The notes under the pieces were generated by a model. That model was not told the DNA's origin, did no database searches, and was given only the letters and a program-made list of their open reading frames with translations. Below, in pieces: positions 1 to 6,708 of a DNA stretch of 24,123 nucleotides. How positions within the stretch are numbered: position 1 is the first letter of the stretch; each line of letters begins with the position of its first letter. The position numbers and the translations under genes are program-made. This stretch comes from Clostridiales bacterium (GTDB taxonomy: Bacteria > Bacillota_A > Clostridia > Christensenellales > Borkfalkiaceae): the NCBI GenBank assembly GCA_015055785.1, contig SVHQ01000010.1, positions 1 to 24,123 on the forward strand. The letters run 5' to 3'.

Positions 1-1
1 T

Positions 2-238
2 CTTATTGATAAGCTGTATCTTGTGGATAATGGAACGTTGGTGGGGTTGGTCATCAGCCTTTCCATGTTAGCAACGATTATCATTGCAAAATTGATTGGC
101 TCGATATTGCCCCTTTTGGCACAGAAATGCCGTCTTGACCCTGCCGTTGTGGCTTCCCCTTTCATCACGACAATGGTAGACGTACTTTCCTTAACCATTT
201 ATTGTGCCTTCGCCGTGGCTATGCTTGGCACTTTATAA
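2..238 (+). CDS. mgtE: MgtE-type magnesium transporter, C-terminal fragment
   Basis: The reading frame is open from the left edge and ends at TAA 236-238, so only the last 78 residues are present. What remains is very hydrophobic: one membrane segment (GLVISLSMLATIIIAKLIGS), a short polar stretch, then PAVVASPFITTMVDVLSLT and a final hydrophobic segment ending in MLGTL. The acidic-polar D-P-A-x-x-A-x-P-F-I-T-T-x-x-D pattern is characteristic of the last helices of the MgtE pore, where the conserved Asp lies in the Mg2+ pathway. MgtE proteins are homodimeric Mg2+ channels in the cytoplasmic membrane, with N-terminal cytosolic N and CBS domains that sense Mg2+; those domains would lie left of the window. 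The gene is followed within 20 bp by an intrinsic terminator, so it ends its operon. The family call is quite firm; whether the missing N-terminus is complete cannot be judged. Confidence 0.88.
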   Translation, partial: LIDKLYLVDNGTLVGLVISLSMLATIIIAKLIGSILPLLAQKCRLDPAVVASPFITTMVDVLSLTIYCAFAVAMLGTL

Positions 239-254
239 AGAAATATAGCATGAT

Positions 255-289
255 AAAACACTTGCCGAATTGGCAAGTGTTTTTTTTCT
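255..289. terminator. Intrinsic terminator between convergent mgtE and cysK
   Basis: ACACTTGCC (258-266) pairs with GGCAAGTGT (272-280) around the loop GAATT, and an uninterrupted T run follows at 280-287. An A-rich flank (255-258) provides a shorter U-tract in the other direction, so the hairpin can serve both the mgtE end (+) and the cysK operon end (-). Confidence 0.9.
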
Positions 290-307
290 TAATTTTATTC
301 AAATATC

Positions 308-1234
308 TTATTCAAAAAGGGTTGTGGATAAATACCTACCCCCACCGTCTGGCAAAATCGTTACAATATTTTTGCCTGCATTTTCACTGCGTTTTGCAAG
401 CTCTATTGCCGCCCAAACCGCCGCGCCTGAGGATATCCCCACAAACAAACCTTCCGTTTTCCCTAAATTTCTCGCCGTTTCAAACGCCGCTTCGTCCGTT
501 ACGGTGAGCACTTCGTCGTAGATCGTTCTATCCAACGTTTTGGGAATAAAATTCGCACCAATTCCTTGCAAACCATGGCTCCCTGCTTTCCCGCCACTGA
601 GCAAAGGTGACGAAGCGGGTTCTACCGCTACAATTTTCACGTTGGGATTTTTTTTCTTTAAATATTTGCCTACACCCGAAAGCGTACCGCCCGTACCGAC
701 ACCTGCCACGAAGATATCCACTTTTCCGTCCATCTGCGTGTAAATTTCAGGCCCCGTCGTATCATAATGTGCCTTGGGATTTGCCATATTCTCAAACTGC
801 CCTGCAATAATAGCATTCGGCGTATTTTTTAATATTTCTTCCGCTTTATCCACCGCGCCCTGCATACCTTTCGCGCCGTCCGTAAGCACCACTTCCGCTC
901 CATACGCGCGAATGAGTTTTTGCCGTTCTACAGACATGGTTTCGGGCATGACGATAACCGCTTTATAACCGCGCGTTGCCGCCACAAACGCCAAGCCAAT
1001 GCCCGTATTCCCTGACGTTGCCTCTATCACCGTGCCGCCCTTTTTCAGCGTGCCCGCTTTTTCCGCTTCGTCTATCATTGCTTTGGCGGCGCGGTCTTTC
1101 ACCGACCCCGTAGGATTGAAATATTCTACTTTTGCATAAATTTTTCCATTCAAGGAAAACGCCTTTTCCGTAGCCGTCAATTGCACCAACGGCGTGTTCC
1201 CTATCAAGGCATCAATTGTTTTCATCGCAGACAT
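308..1234 (-). CDS. cysK: Cysteine synthase (O-acetylserine sulfhydrylase)
   Basis: A 308-residue fold-type II PLP enzyme that makes L-cysteine from O-acetylserine and sulfide in the cytoplasm. Visible signatures: the IGNTPLV start of the family (residues 11-17), the PLP-binding lysine in NPTGSVKDRAA (Lys46), the TSGNTG substrate/PLP loop (73-78), the phosphate-binding GVGTGGTLSG near 180, and the C-terminal GISSGAA and LPDGGGRYLST motifs. Length matches CysK (about 305-310), with no extra C-terminal CBS domains that would suggest cystathionine beta-synthase. ATG 1234 is preceded by AAAGGAGA at a good distance; a second in-frame Met at residue 4 is less well placed. It is the last gene of the minus-strand operon, 27 bp after the HAD phosphatase, and ends at the shared terminator. 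No T-box or S-box leader is visible in front of it, so it probably depends on read-through from upstream. Confidence 0.96.
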   Translation of the reverse strand: MSAMKTIDALIGNTPLVQLTATEKAFSLNGKIYAKVEYFNPTGSVKDRAAKAMIDEAEKAGTLKKGGTVIEATSGNTGIGLAFVAATRGYKAVIVMPETMSVERQKLIRAYGAEVVLTDGAKGMQGAVDKAEEILKNTPNAIIAGQFENMANPKAHYDTTGPEIYTQMDGKVDIFVAGVGTGGTLSGVGKYLKKKNPNVKIVAVEPASSPLLSGGKAGSHGLQGIGANFIPKTLDRTIYDEVLTVTDEAAFETARNLGKTEGLFVGISSGAAVWAAIELAKRSENAGKNIVTILPDGGGRYLSTTLFE

Positions 1235-1261
1235 GGTGGTCTCCTTTTTCTTATTCTCTCA

Positions 1262-1918
1262 TTATTTTTTACAGAAAACTAAAATTTCCATAGGGTCATT
1301 CACAAGCATCTTTGCGCCGTTTTCCTTTAAGAACGTTTCGTCCTTAAATCCCCACGTCACCGAAATACAATCCACCCCTGCGTTATTCGCAGTTTGAATA
1401 TCCACTTCGGAATCCCCTATATATACTGTGCTATTTTTATCCGCTTTTAATCTCTCCATTACAGCAAAAAGGGAATCAGGCGCAGGTTTTTTGCGAATGC
1501 CTGCCGCTTCGTTTTCCCCCACCGCTTCTTGCAACAAATCCCCAAAATATTCTTTCGCCAACATTTTTACGGCAAAATCCGCTTTATTAGAAAGCACCGC
1601 TGTTTTTAGTCCGCGATTTTTTAGCGTATGCAACAATTCCATAATGCCCTCGTATGGCTTTGTGGCGTCCGCACAGTGCGCTTTATAATATTCCTTAAAA
1701 GCAGATAGAATATTTTGAAAATCCTGCCTTTGACAAACTTCTTCCCCTACGGCGCGTTGCATCAGCTTGACAATACCGTTTCCTACAAAACCGCGCACTT
1801 CTTCTCTCGTCCTATTCGGCAAGCCAAACTTTGTCAACGCCGCATTCACCGCCGACGTTAAATCGTCCAGCGTATCCAAAAGTGTTCCGTCTAAATCAAA
1901 TATAATCGTCTCGTACAT
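1262..1918 (-). CDS. HAD-superfamily phosphatase (phosphoglycolate phosphatase-like)
   Basis: A 218-residue haloacid dehalogenase-like hydrolase. Motif I is FDLDGTLLDT, with nucleophile Asp8 and acid/base Asp10; a helical cap follows (about residues 15-85); motif II is AVLSNKAD; motif III is the Lys of the GIRKKPAPDSL segment; motif IV is YIGDSEVDIQTANNAG, with the Mg2+-binding acidic pair. This is the Gph/PpaX/YjjG-like subgroup, whose members dephosphorylate phosphoglycolate, pyrophosphate or assorted sugar and nucleotide phosphates, so the substrate cannot be read from sequence. The start at 1918 has only a weak GGGAAA-type ribosome site, which fits translation from a polycistronic message: the response-regulator stop is 23 bp upstream and cysK follows 27 bp downstream. 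Family call firm, substrate unknown. Confidence 0.9.
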   Translation of the reverse strand: MYETIIFDLDGTLLDTLDDLTSAVNAALTKFGLPNRTREEVRGFVGNGIVKLMQRAVGEEVCQRQDFQNILSAFKEYYKAHCADATKPYEGIMELLHTLKNRGLKTAVLSNKADFAVKMLAKEYFGDLLQEAVGENEAAGIRKKPAPDSLFAVMERLKADKNSTVYIGDSEVDIQTANNAGVDCISVTWGFKDETFLKENGAKMLVNDPMEILVFCKK

Positions 1919-1941
1919 GGTATGCCCATTTCCCTATTTTT

Positions 1942-2592
1942 CTATGATAACACGGCTTTAATTGCTTCCACCGCCGCCGCGCGATTTTCGCTGTTCAATT
2001 TTTCATAAATGGTGGAAACGTAATTTCGCGTTGTTCCCTCTGATATTTTTAAAGCGGAAGAGATTTGACGGTTTGTAAAACCATCGTAAATCATGAGCGC
2101 GATCTCTACCTCTCTATCTGAAAGGGAAAAGGCGCGGCCGAGCTTAATTTCCCTATCCGCCGCCACGTGTTTCGCCGCGTCCGTGATGCGCCTTGCTATC
2201 TTAGCAGGCAATATCGTATCCCCTGCGTGGGCGTTTTTCACCGCATCAATCAAGGCGTTACTACTAATATCTTTCAATAAATAACCGCTTGCACCGTTGT
2301 TGATGGCGCTAAGGATATAATCACTATCGTCAAACGTAGTTAAAATTACTACTTTTACGTCGGGATATTGCGATTTGATTTGCTGGGTAGCCACCACGCC
2401 GTTCATATTCGGCATACGGATATCGAGCAACACCACGTGCGGCTGCAATTGAGGCATCTTATCCAACGCCTCCAAACCGTCCGTCGCTATCCCCACCGCA
2501 TCCAGATCATCGTCTGTGGACAAAACATTGCATATTTCTTTCGCCAAGTCCTCTTGGTCGTCCACCACCATCACTCTTATCACTTTATCCAT
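1942..2592 (-). CDS. NarL/LuxR-type response regulator
   Basis: A DNA-binding response regulator of about 216 residues. The receiver domain (residues about 3-120) has the acidic pair in MVVDDQED, the phospho-acceptor Asp in VVLLDIRMPNMNG, the switch Thr in ILTTFDD and the conserved Lys in YLLKD. The C-terminal LuxR/GerE helix-turn-helix (about 150-215) contains LSDREVEIALMIYDGFTNRQI and SEGTTRNYVSTIYEKL. ATG 2598 directly abuts AGAGGA (2604-2599), which is too close, while ATG 2592 sits 6 nt behind it and is preferred; the longer form would add two residues. The ribosome site overlaps the kinase stop codon, so the pair is translationally coupled. Together with the kinase it forms a LiaSR/DesKR-like system, a class that often answers membrane or cell-wall stress. 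The target genes are not evident here. Confidence 0.94.
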   Translation of the reverse strand: MDKVIRVMVVDDQEDLAKEICNVLSTDDDLDAVGIATDGLEALDKMPQLQPHVVLLDIRMPNMNGVVATQQIKSQYPDVKVVILTTFDDSDYILSAINNGASGYLLKDISSNALIDAVKNAHAGDTILPAKIARRITDAAKHVAADREIKLGRAFSLSDREVEIALMIYDGFTNRQISSALKISEGTTRNYVSTIYEKLNSENRAAAVEAIKAVLS

Positions 2593-2605
2593 AAACATTC
2601 CTCTT

Positions 2606-4003
2606 TTACTGAAATTTTATGCTTCCGTTCCCCTCGATTTTGCCGTCCTCATCCTCGAAATTCTCTTTCCAAGGAAGCGTTACACACAATTCAAACCCCT
2701 CTTCAATCTCCGATAGAAAGGTCACTTCGCCACCAAAAGCACGCGCCCGTTCACGCATGGTAGTCAAGCCAAAGCCAAGCTGTAAATGTTCGCCATTAAA
2801 ACCGTTGCCGTTATCCGAAAGCAGGAAACGAAGCTGGTCATGCTCCCTTTTCAATTCAAACCAAAAAGCCGTTGCCTTGCCGTGGCGCAAACCGTTGGAT
2901 ATCCCCTCTTTTAAGGTGTTACAAAGAAAGCGGTGTTTTTCTTCCGACACAGCCACATCCTCTATTTCCGAACGGATTTTTACGCCCGTGCCGTCCGTCG
3001 ATTCGTGAATAATATATTCAAGCGACATTTTCAGGGTCATGTTTCCCGTCATACCTGAAAGCAAATGTACGCTGTCACGCAATTCTTCCAAAGCATGTTT
3101 CGCCTGTAAATTGGCGGCGATTAGTTTGTTCTTTGCTTCGTGCGCGTCACTGTCGATAATCAGTTTCGCAGCTTCCGTCTGCATAATTACCGTCGTAATC
3201 GAATGCCCTGCTGTATCGTGAATTTCCTTGGCTATACGTTGACGCTCTTTCAAAGCACTCGCTTCCGCCGCCATCCTATACGCCTTTTCTAATTTCTGAT
3301 TGCTTTCGTCCAATTCTTTTAAGGTTTTGTCGAGCTTTAAAAACTGTCGATAGAACGCAAGCACGACTTGCACAATGACAAAATGCACGCACAAAGCGAA
3401 CATACCGCCAAGCGAAAGCGTGATGACTTGTATTAAATCCAACCTTCCGTTCGAAAGATAAAAAAATTGCACGCCGCGGCTGAGTAGATAGACCAGCAAC
3501 CCACTGCCCAACAAGGCAAAAGAGGTCTTGGCGCGCGTGTTGTCAAAATAAAACTCCGTCAGCACCAGCATATAGATAACGATCGGATAAATACCGCTTG
3601 TGAAAAGCATCAAAGCGCATGCCGCTACTGCGTCCACAACGAAAAATACCTTTCTGCCCTTGCCCCTATTCATTGCAAAGAGGGTGAGGGCTTCCGCCAA
3701 CGTCAATACAATTTCCAAGCAGATTAAAAGCATTGCCATAAGCAAGCCCTTACCGCCTTGCACGTTGGTGAAATGTTGCAATAAAATGAATATTTCCACG
3801 AACACCAAAATGATAAAAATCAGCCATTTACCGAATTGGATAAATTTCGCTTCGTTTCGGATATCGTATTTCTCAAAAAGACGTACAAAATAAGCGTATA
3901 AACGGGTTTCTTCCCACTTTTCCGCCAGCTTTTCCATTCGCTCTCGAGGAGTATGCTCTTTTTGCTGATTTACATCCCTTATCTTCGAATCCCTCTTTTT
4001 CAT
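2606..4003 (-). CDS. Membrane sensor histidine kinase, HisKA_3 (NarL/DesK) type
   Basis: A 465-residue sensor. A charged cytosolic N-terminus (1-57) precedes about six membrane helices (roughly 59-78, 85-110, 118-135, 137-152, 161-182, 190-217), and a coiled coil (219-250) leads to the dimerisation/phosphoacceptor box ERQRIAKEIHDTAGHS, with His262. The ATPase domain shows an N-box (NTLKEGISNGLRHG), a G1 box (LLSDNGNGFNG) and a G2 box (LGFGLTTMRERA). No extracytoplasmic domain is present, so the signal is probably sensed in the membrane, as in DesK or LiaS. An upstream in-frame ATG at 4069 lies within the preceding gene; ATG 4003 is chosen because GGAGGA stands 9 nt in front of it and it shares one base with the radC-like stop (TGATG). 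The cognate regulator follows directly. The ligand is unknown. Confidence 0.93.
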   Translation of the reverse strand: MKKRDSKIRDVNQQKEHTPRERMEKLAEKWEETRLYAYFVRLFEKYDIRNEAKFIQFGKWLIFIILVFVEIFILLQHFTNVQGGKGLLMAMLLICLEIVLTLAEALTLFAMNRGKGRKVFFVVDAVAACALMLFTSGIYPIVIYMLVLTEFYFDNTRAKTSFALLGSGLLVYLLSRGVQFFYLSNGRLDLIQVITLSLGGMFALCVHFVIVQVVLAFYRQFLKLDKTLKELDESNQKLEKAYRMAAEASALKERQRIAKEIHDTAGHSITTVIMQTEAAKLIIDSDAHEAKNKLIAANLQAKHALEELRDSVHLLSGMTGNMTLKMSLEYIIHESTDGTGVKIRSEIEDVAVSEEKHRFLCNTLKEGISNGLRHGKATAFWFELKREHDQLRFLLSDNGNGFNGEHLQLGFGLTTMRERARAFGGEVTFLSEIEEGFELCVTLPWKENFEDEDGKIEGNGSIKFQ

Positions 4004-4737
4004 CACTCGTCCTCCGACGTCATGGCATTCGAAAGTACGTTTTGCACCGAGCAACGTTCGGATATCCATTTCAAACGTCCGCTGCGATAATAGCTATACA
4101 CGCCGTTTGGAGAATAGATTACGTGATCGCAAAGCAATACGTTTTGCAAACTGCACATCAATTGGCATTTCATCGTCACCTTATCGTCCGATTCGGAAGC
4201 CACAGCTTCGCCAAAAGGATGATTGTGCACCATCACCAAACCGCTGGCTTGATTTTGCATGAGGAATTTCCCAATCTCTTCAGGAGAAACTTCTACGTTA
4301 AAAAGGCTATCTTGCGAAAAACGTTTACAAATGAGAATATTGCCCTTGTCGTTTAGCGCATATACATCCAGCACTTCACGATCAACCTCGCCGTATGTTT
4401 TTTGTACAAATTCAATGAAACCATCTATAGTATATTCACGAATATGACCTTGCGTCTTGACTTTCGCTTCGTAGAATTTTTCATAGCAACATCCTGCCGT
4501 ATAAATGTACGCAGCGAGCGATTCTCCCACTCCATCCACGCCACAAAGCTGTTCCATCGTCGCGGAAAACACCCCGTCAAGCGAACCAAACGCCGCAAGC
4601 AATCTATGCGCCAACTCGTTCGTGTTCAAACGCGGAACTGCATTGAATAGAAAGACTTCTAAAATTTCATGGTCTAAAAGATTGCCGTTTTTTAATTTTT
4701 CACGCATACGCGCTCTGTGTCCGTCGTGAAGCCCCAT
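4003..4737 (-). CDS. radC: RadC-like JAB/MPN+ domain protein
   Basis: A 244-residue protein of the RadC (YeeS/YkfG) family. The N-terminal half has the family pattern GHRARMREKLKNG (6-18) followed by LLDHEILEVFLFNAVPR (20-36) and a helix-hairpin-helix (CGVDGVGESLAAYI, 65-78). The C-terminal half is a JAMM/MPN+ fold with Glu121, the metal ligands His171 and His173 in VHNHPFGEA, and Asp184 in SESDDK. Despite the name, RadC's proposed repair role was traced to another gene in E. coli, and the biochemical function of the family remains unsettled. ATG 4737 has AAAGGAGT just upstream and lies about 30 nt from a strong promoter, so this is the first gene of the operon. Its stop overlaps the kinase start by one base. 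The acidic GEAVASES loop is close to the usual GD-P-P-S spacing, so the metal site looks intact. Confidence 0.9.
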   Translation of the reverse strand: MGLHDGHRARMREKLKNGNLLDHEILEVFLFNAVPRLNTNELAHRLLAAFGSLDGVFSATMEQLCGVDGVGESLAAYIYTAGCCYEKFYEAKVKTQGHIREYTIDGFIEFVQKTYGEVDREVLDVYALNDKGNILICKRFSQDSLFNVEVSPEEIGKFLMQNQASGLVMVHNHPFGEAVASESDDKVTMKCQLMCSLQNVLLCDHVIYSPNGVYSYYRSGRLKWISERCSVQNVLSNAMTSEDE

Positions 4738-4772
4738 ATCTACTCCTTTATTCGACTACTTCTTTCGCTTTT

Positions 4773-4801
4773 ATTTTATCATACTTACGGGAAAATGTCA
4801 A
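4773..4801 (-). promoter_or_regulatory. Promoter of the radC-kinase-regulator-HAD-cysK operon
   Basis: On the minus strand TTGACA (4801-4796) and TAAAAT (4778-4773) are separated by exactly 17 bp, and TGA directly precedes the -10, giving an extended -10. Transcription would start near 4766, about 30 nt before the radC-like ATG. Confidence 0.82.
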
Positions 4802-4871
4802 AATACTTTTTCATAAAAAAGTATAAATAGGCGAATCTGTAAAGATTTTTTTGCTTTTCACCCTTTATTTT

Positions 4872-4901
4872 GTTTACGAAATCCGTCAAATTGTGTATAA
4901 T
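4872..4901 (+). promoter_or_regulatory. Candidate promoter for the M20 dipeptidase gene
   Basis: TATAAT at 4896-4901 is a perfect -10; the only -35 at a usable distance is the poor TTTACG (4872-4877, 18-bp spacer). It would give an unusually long untranslated leader of about 110 nt. No riboswitch-like fold is recognised in that leader. Confidence 0.5.
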
Positions 4902-5016
4902 AATAGTATAAATTACGTGCTATATATCCTTTCATTTGGCTTTGCGATGATTTTACGAAAATTATTCACGCACAAATGCATAGAAAAAGCACAAAATCCA
5001 AAAAAGGTTGGGCATC

Positions 5017-6405
5017 ATGGAACACGAAATGCAGAAATATTTTAATGATATCGTACAATCCACAGCGGATATTCTTAAATTCGACTCCTCTTTAAAACCT
5101 GCGGAAGATGGTTATCCCTTTGGTAAGGAAACGGCAGATTGTTTGCAGTTTTTCTTGAATTTAGCGGAAGAGATGGGTTTTGAGACGCATAATTACGACA
5201 ACTACGTTGGGGAAGTCGTTTTTGGGGAAGGAAAAGAATTCGCGATTTTGGCGCATTTGGACGTCGTACCGGCTGGAAAGGGCTGGAAATATCCTCCTTT
5301 TGGCGGCGTAATCAACGATGGCGTTTCCGATGGCGGCGTGGAAGGCACAAAAATTTGGGGCCGCGGCGCTATGGATGATAAAGGTCCTGCTATCGTTTGC
5401 TTGTATTGTTTGAAAGCGTTGAAGGATAACGGTATTGTTCCCTTGCGTAAAATTAAGCTGATTGTCGGCTGCAACGAAGAATGCGGCTGGAAATGCATTG
5501 AACATTATAATAAAGTGGCTACCATGCCCAAATACGGTTTTACGCCCGACGCAAACTTCCCCGTTATCTATGCGGAAAAAGGCATTCTTCATTTTACTAC
5601 CAATTTTTCGATAAACGAGGCACCCATGTCCGCGTTGAACGCTGGTGAAAGAGCAAATATAGTGTGCGATTACGCCGAGGCAACCCTCACAAGAAAGGCT
5701 GGCGGTAAGCTCGTTGGATATGAAAATCCCATCGCAGGCACATCTTTCTCCTACGACAATACAACGAATATTTTGCGCGTACACGGCAAGTCGGCACACG
5801 GCTCCACCCCCGAATGCGGCGCAAATGCTTTGCAAGCGTTGCTTTGTTTCCTCGCTTCCTTTAACGAGGATTGCAAAAAAGCCTACGATTTGTTGTTTAA
5901 CGACGTTTTAAATTTCAAGAAAATGCAGGACAAAACGGGTCGTTTGAGTATGTCGCCCGACGTCGCAAGTTTCCAAGACGGTGTTTTGAAAATTACAACG
6001 GATATCCGCTTCCCTGCTACCCATAAGAAGGAAGAAATTTTGGATAAAATTGCCGCTTATGGCGTGGATTATACCGTCGATAATTACCAAGCTCCTCTTT
6101 ACAACAATCCCAAGAGCCGCTTGATTACAACGCTCATGGACGTATATAATCAGGCAACCGGCAAAGACGAATGCCCCGTTGCAATCGGTGGCGGTACGTA
6201 TGCACGTGCGTTGGAATGCGGCTGTGCGTTCGGCCCTGAAATCGGCGGCGAAGAAGCCACCATTCATCAGCCCAACGAATACGTTACTTTCGAGCGCATC
6301 AAGCTTATGAGCGAGGTTTATTATAACGCTATCGTCGCTATGTGTTGCACGCCTACGGAAAAGACGAAAATCGCAAACGTGACGGTGCGCCGCGTTACAA
6401 AATAA
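5017..6405 (+). CDS. M20-family dipeptidase (PepV-like)
   Basis: A 462-residue zinc metallopeptidase of MEROPS family M20, nearest to the PepV/Sapep dipeptidases that cleave unmodified dipeptides such as carnosine-like or Xaa-Xaa substrates in the cytosol. Metal and catalytic residues are visible: His80 and Asp82 in ILAHLDVVPAG, Asp120 in GRGAMDDKGP, the Glu154-Glu155 pair in GCNEECGW, Asp178 in GFTPDANFP, and a late His in EEATIHQPNEYV. A lid/dimerisation insert lies between about 190 and 360 (IAGTSFSYDNT, GKSAHGSTPE). Length agrees with PepV (about 465-470). An in-frame TTG at 5008 is possible but lacks a spaced ribosome site; ATG 5017 has AAAGG 9 nt upstream and is preferred. It is monocistronic, with its own terminator. 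The exact dipeptide preference cannot be stated. Confidence 0.92.
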   Translation: MEHEMQKYFNDIVQSTADILKFDSSLKPAEDGYPFGKETADCLQFFLNLAEEMGFETHNYDNYVGEVVFGEGKEFAILAHLDVVPAGKGWKYPPFGGVINDGVSDGGVEGTKIWGRGAMDDKGPAIVCLYCLKALKDNGIVPLRKIKLIVGCNEECGWKCIEHYNKVATMPKYGFTPDANFPVIYAEKGILHFTTNFSINEAPMSALNAGERANIVCDYAEATLTRKAGGKLVGYENPIAGTSFSYDNTTNILRVHGKSAHGSTPECGANALQALLCFLASFNEDCKKAYDLLFNDVLNFKKMQDKTGRLSMSPDVASFQDGVLKITTDIRFPATHKKEEILDKIAAYGVDYTVDNYQAPLYNNPKSRLITTLMDVYNQATGKDECPVAIGGGTYARALECGCAFGPEIGGEEATIHQPNEYVTFERIKLMSEVYYNAIVAMCCTPTEKTKIANVTVRRVTK

Positions 6406-6423
6406 TTTAAACAATGCAGCGAT

Positions 6424-6459
6424 AAATACGACTCCGTTTTTTTGGAGTCGTATTTTTTC
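6424..6459 (+). terminator. Intrinsic terminator after the M20 dipeptidase gene
   Basis: AAATACGACTCC (6424-6435) pairs perfectly with GGAGTCGTATTT (6444-6455) around a T-rich 8-nt loop, followed by a T run to 6458. It is a 12-bp stem beginning 18 nt after the stop codon. Confidence 0.93.
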
Positions 6460-6708
6460 TTTGTTTGACAAGAGAATATAACTAAAGTTACGACATCGCT
6501 ATATAAAAGATATACGGCTTGCGTTTGCGCAAGCCGTATACCTTTAGTGAGAGAATATGAAAAAAGTTTAGTATAGTCGTTTTATCATTTCTCCGTAATT
6601 TTTGATGTTGATCAAATTCCCTTTTCCCTATCTCCTATTATTTTACTTTTGTTTTATGAAAATTGTGTGAAATTTATGTGATGAATTAATGAAAACAGAA
6701 AAATACTA
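6460..6708. other. AT-rich intergenic gap with one perfect hairpin
   Basis: No coding frame of meaningful length and no recognised RNA family is seen here. The gap lies between the 3' ends of convergent genes, so it need not hold promoters. It contains a 13-bp inverted repeat (6511-6540) and a TTGACA (6465-6470) without a matching -10; the remainder (6560-6708) is T-rich and featureless to the eye. Confidence 0.6.
6511..6540. repeat. Perfect 13-bp hairpin, possible terminator of the flavoprotein operon
   Basis: TATACGGCTTGCG (6511-6523) and CGCAAGCCGTATA (6528-6540) are perfect complements around TTTG. Read on the minus strand the stem is followed by ATCTTTTATA, a weak U-tract, so it may terminate the flavoprotein transcripts about 170 nt after their last stop codon. 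An outer pair, ACTAAAG (6481-6487) and CTTTAGT (6542-6548), could extend the fold. Confidence 0.7.

Noticed and set aside
202..507. Open frame overlapping the mgtE end and running antisense to cysK
   Set aside because: It runs through the intrinsic terminator at 255-289 and lacks any family features.
1235..1261. Possible riboswitch or T-box controlling cysK
   Set aside because: Only 27 bp separate it from the preceding gene, and no structured leader can fit.
4004..4069. Upstream extension of the histidine kinase to an ATG at 4069
   Set aside because: It would overlap the radC-like gene by 67 bp, whereas ATG 4003 has a strong ribosome site and the typical TGATG junction.
6465..6470. TTGACA in the convergent gap as a promoter for a small RNA
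   Set aside because: No -10-like sequence lies 16-18 bp downstream (TTACGA at best).
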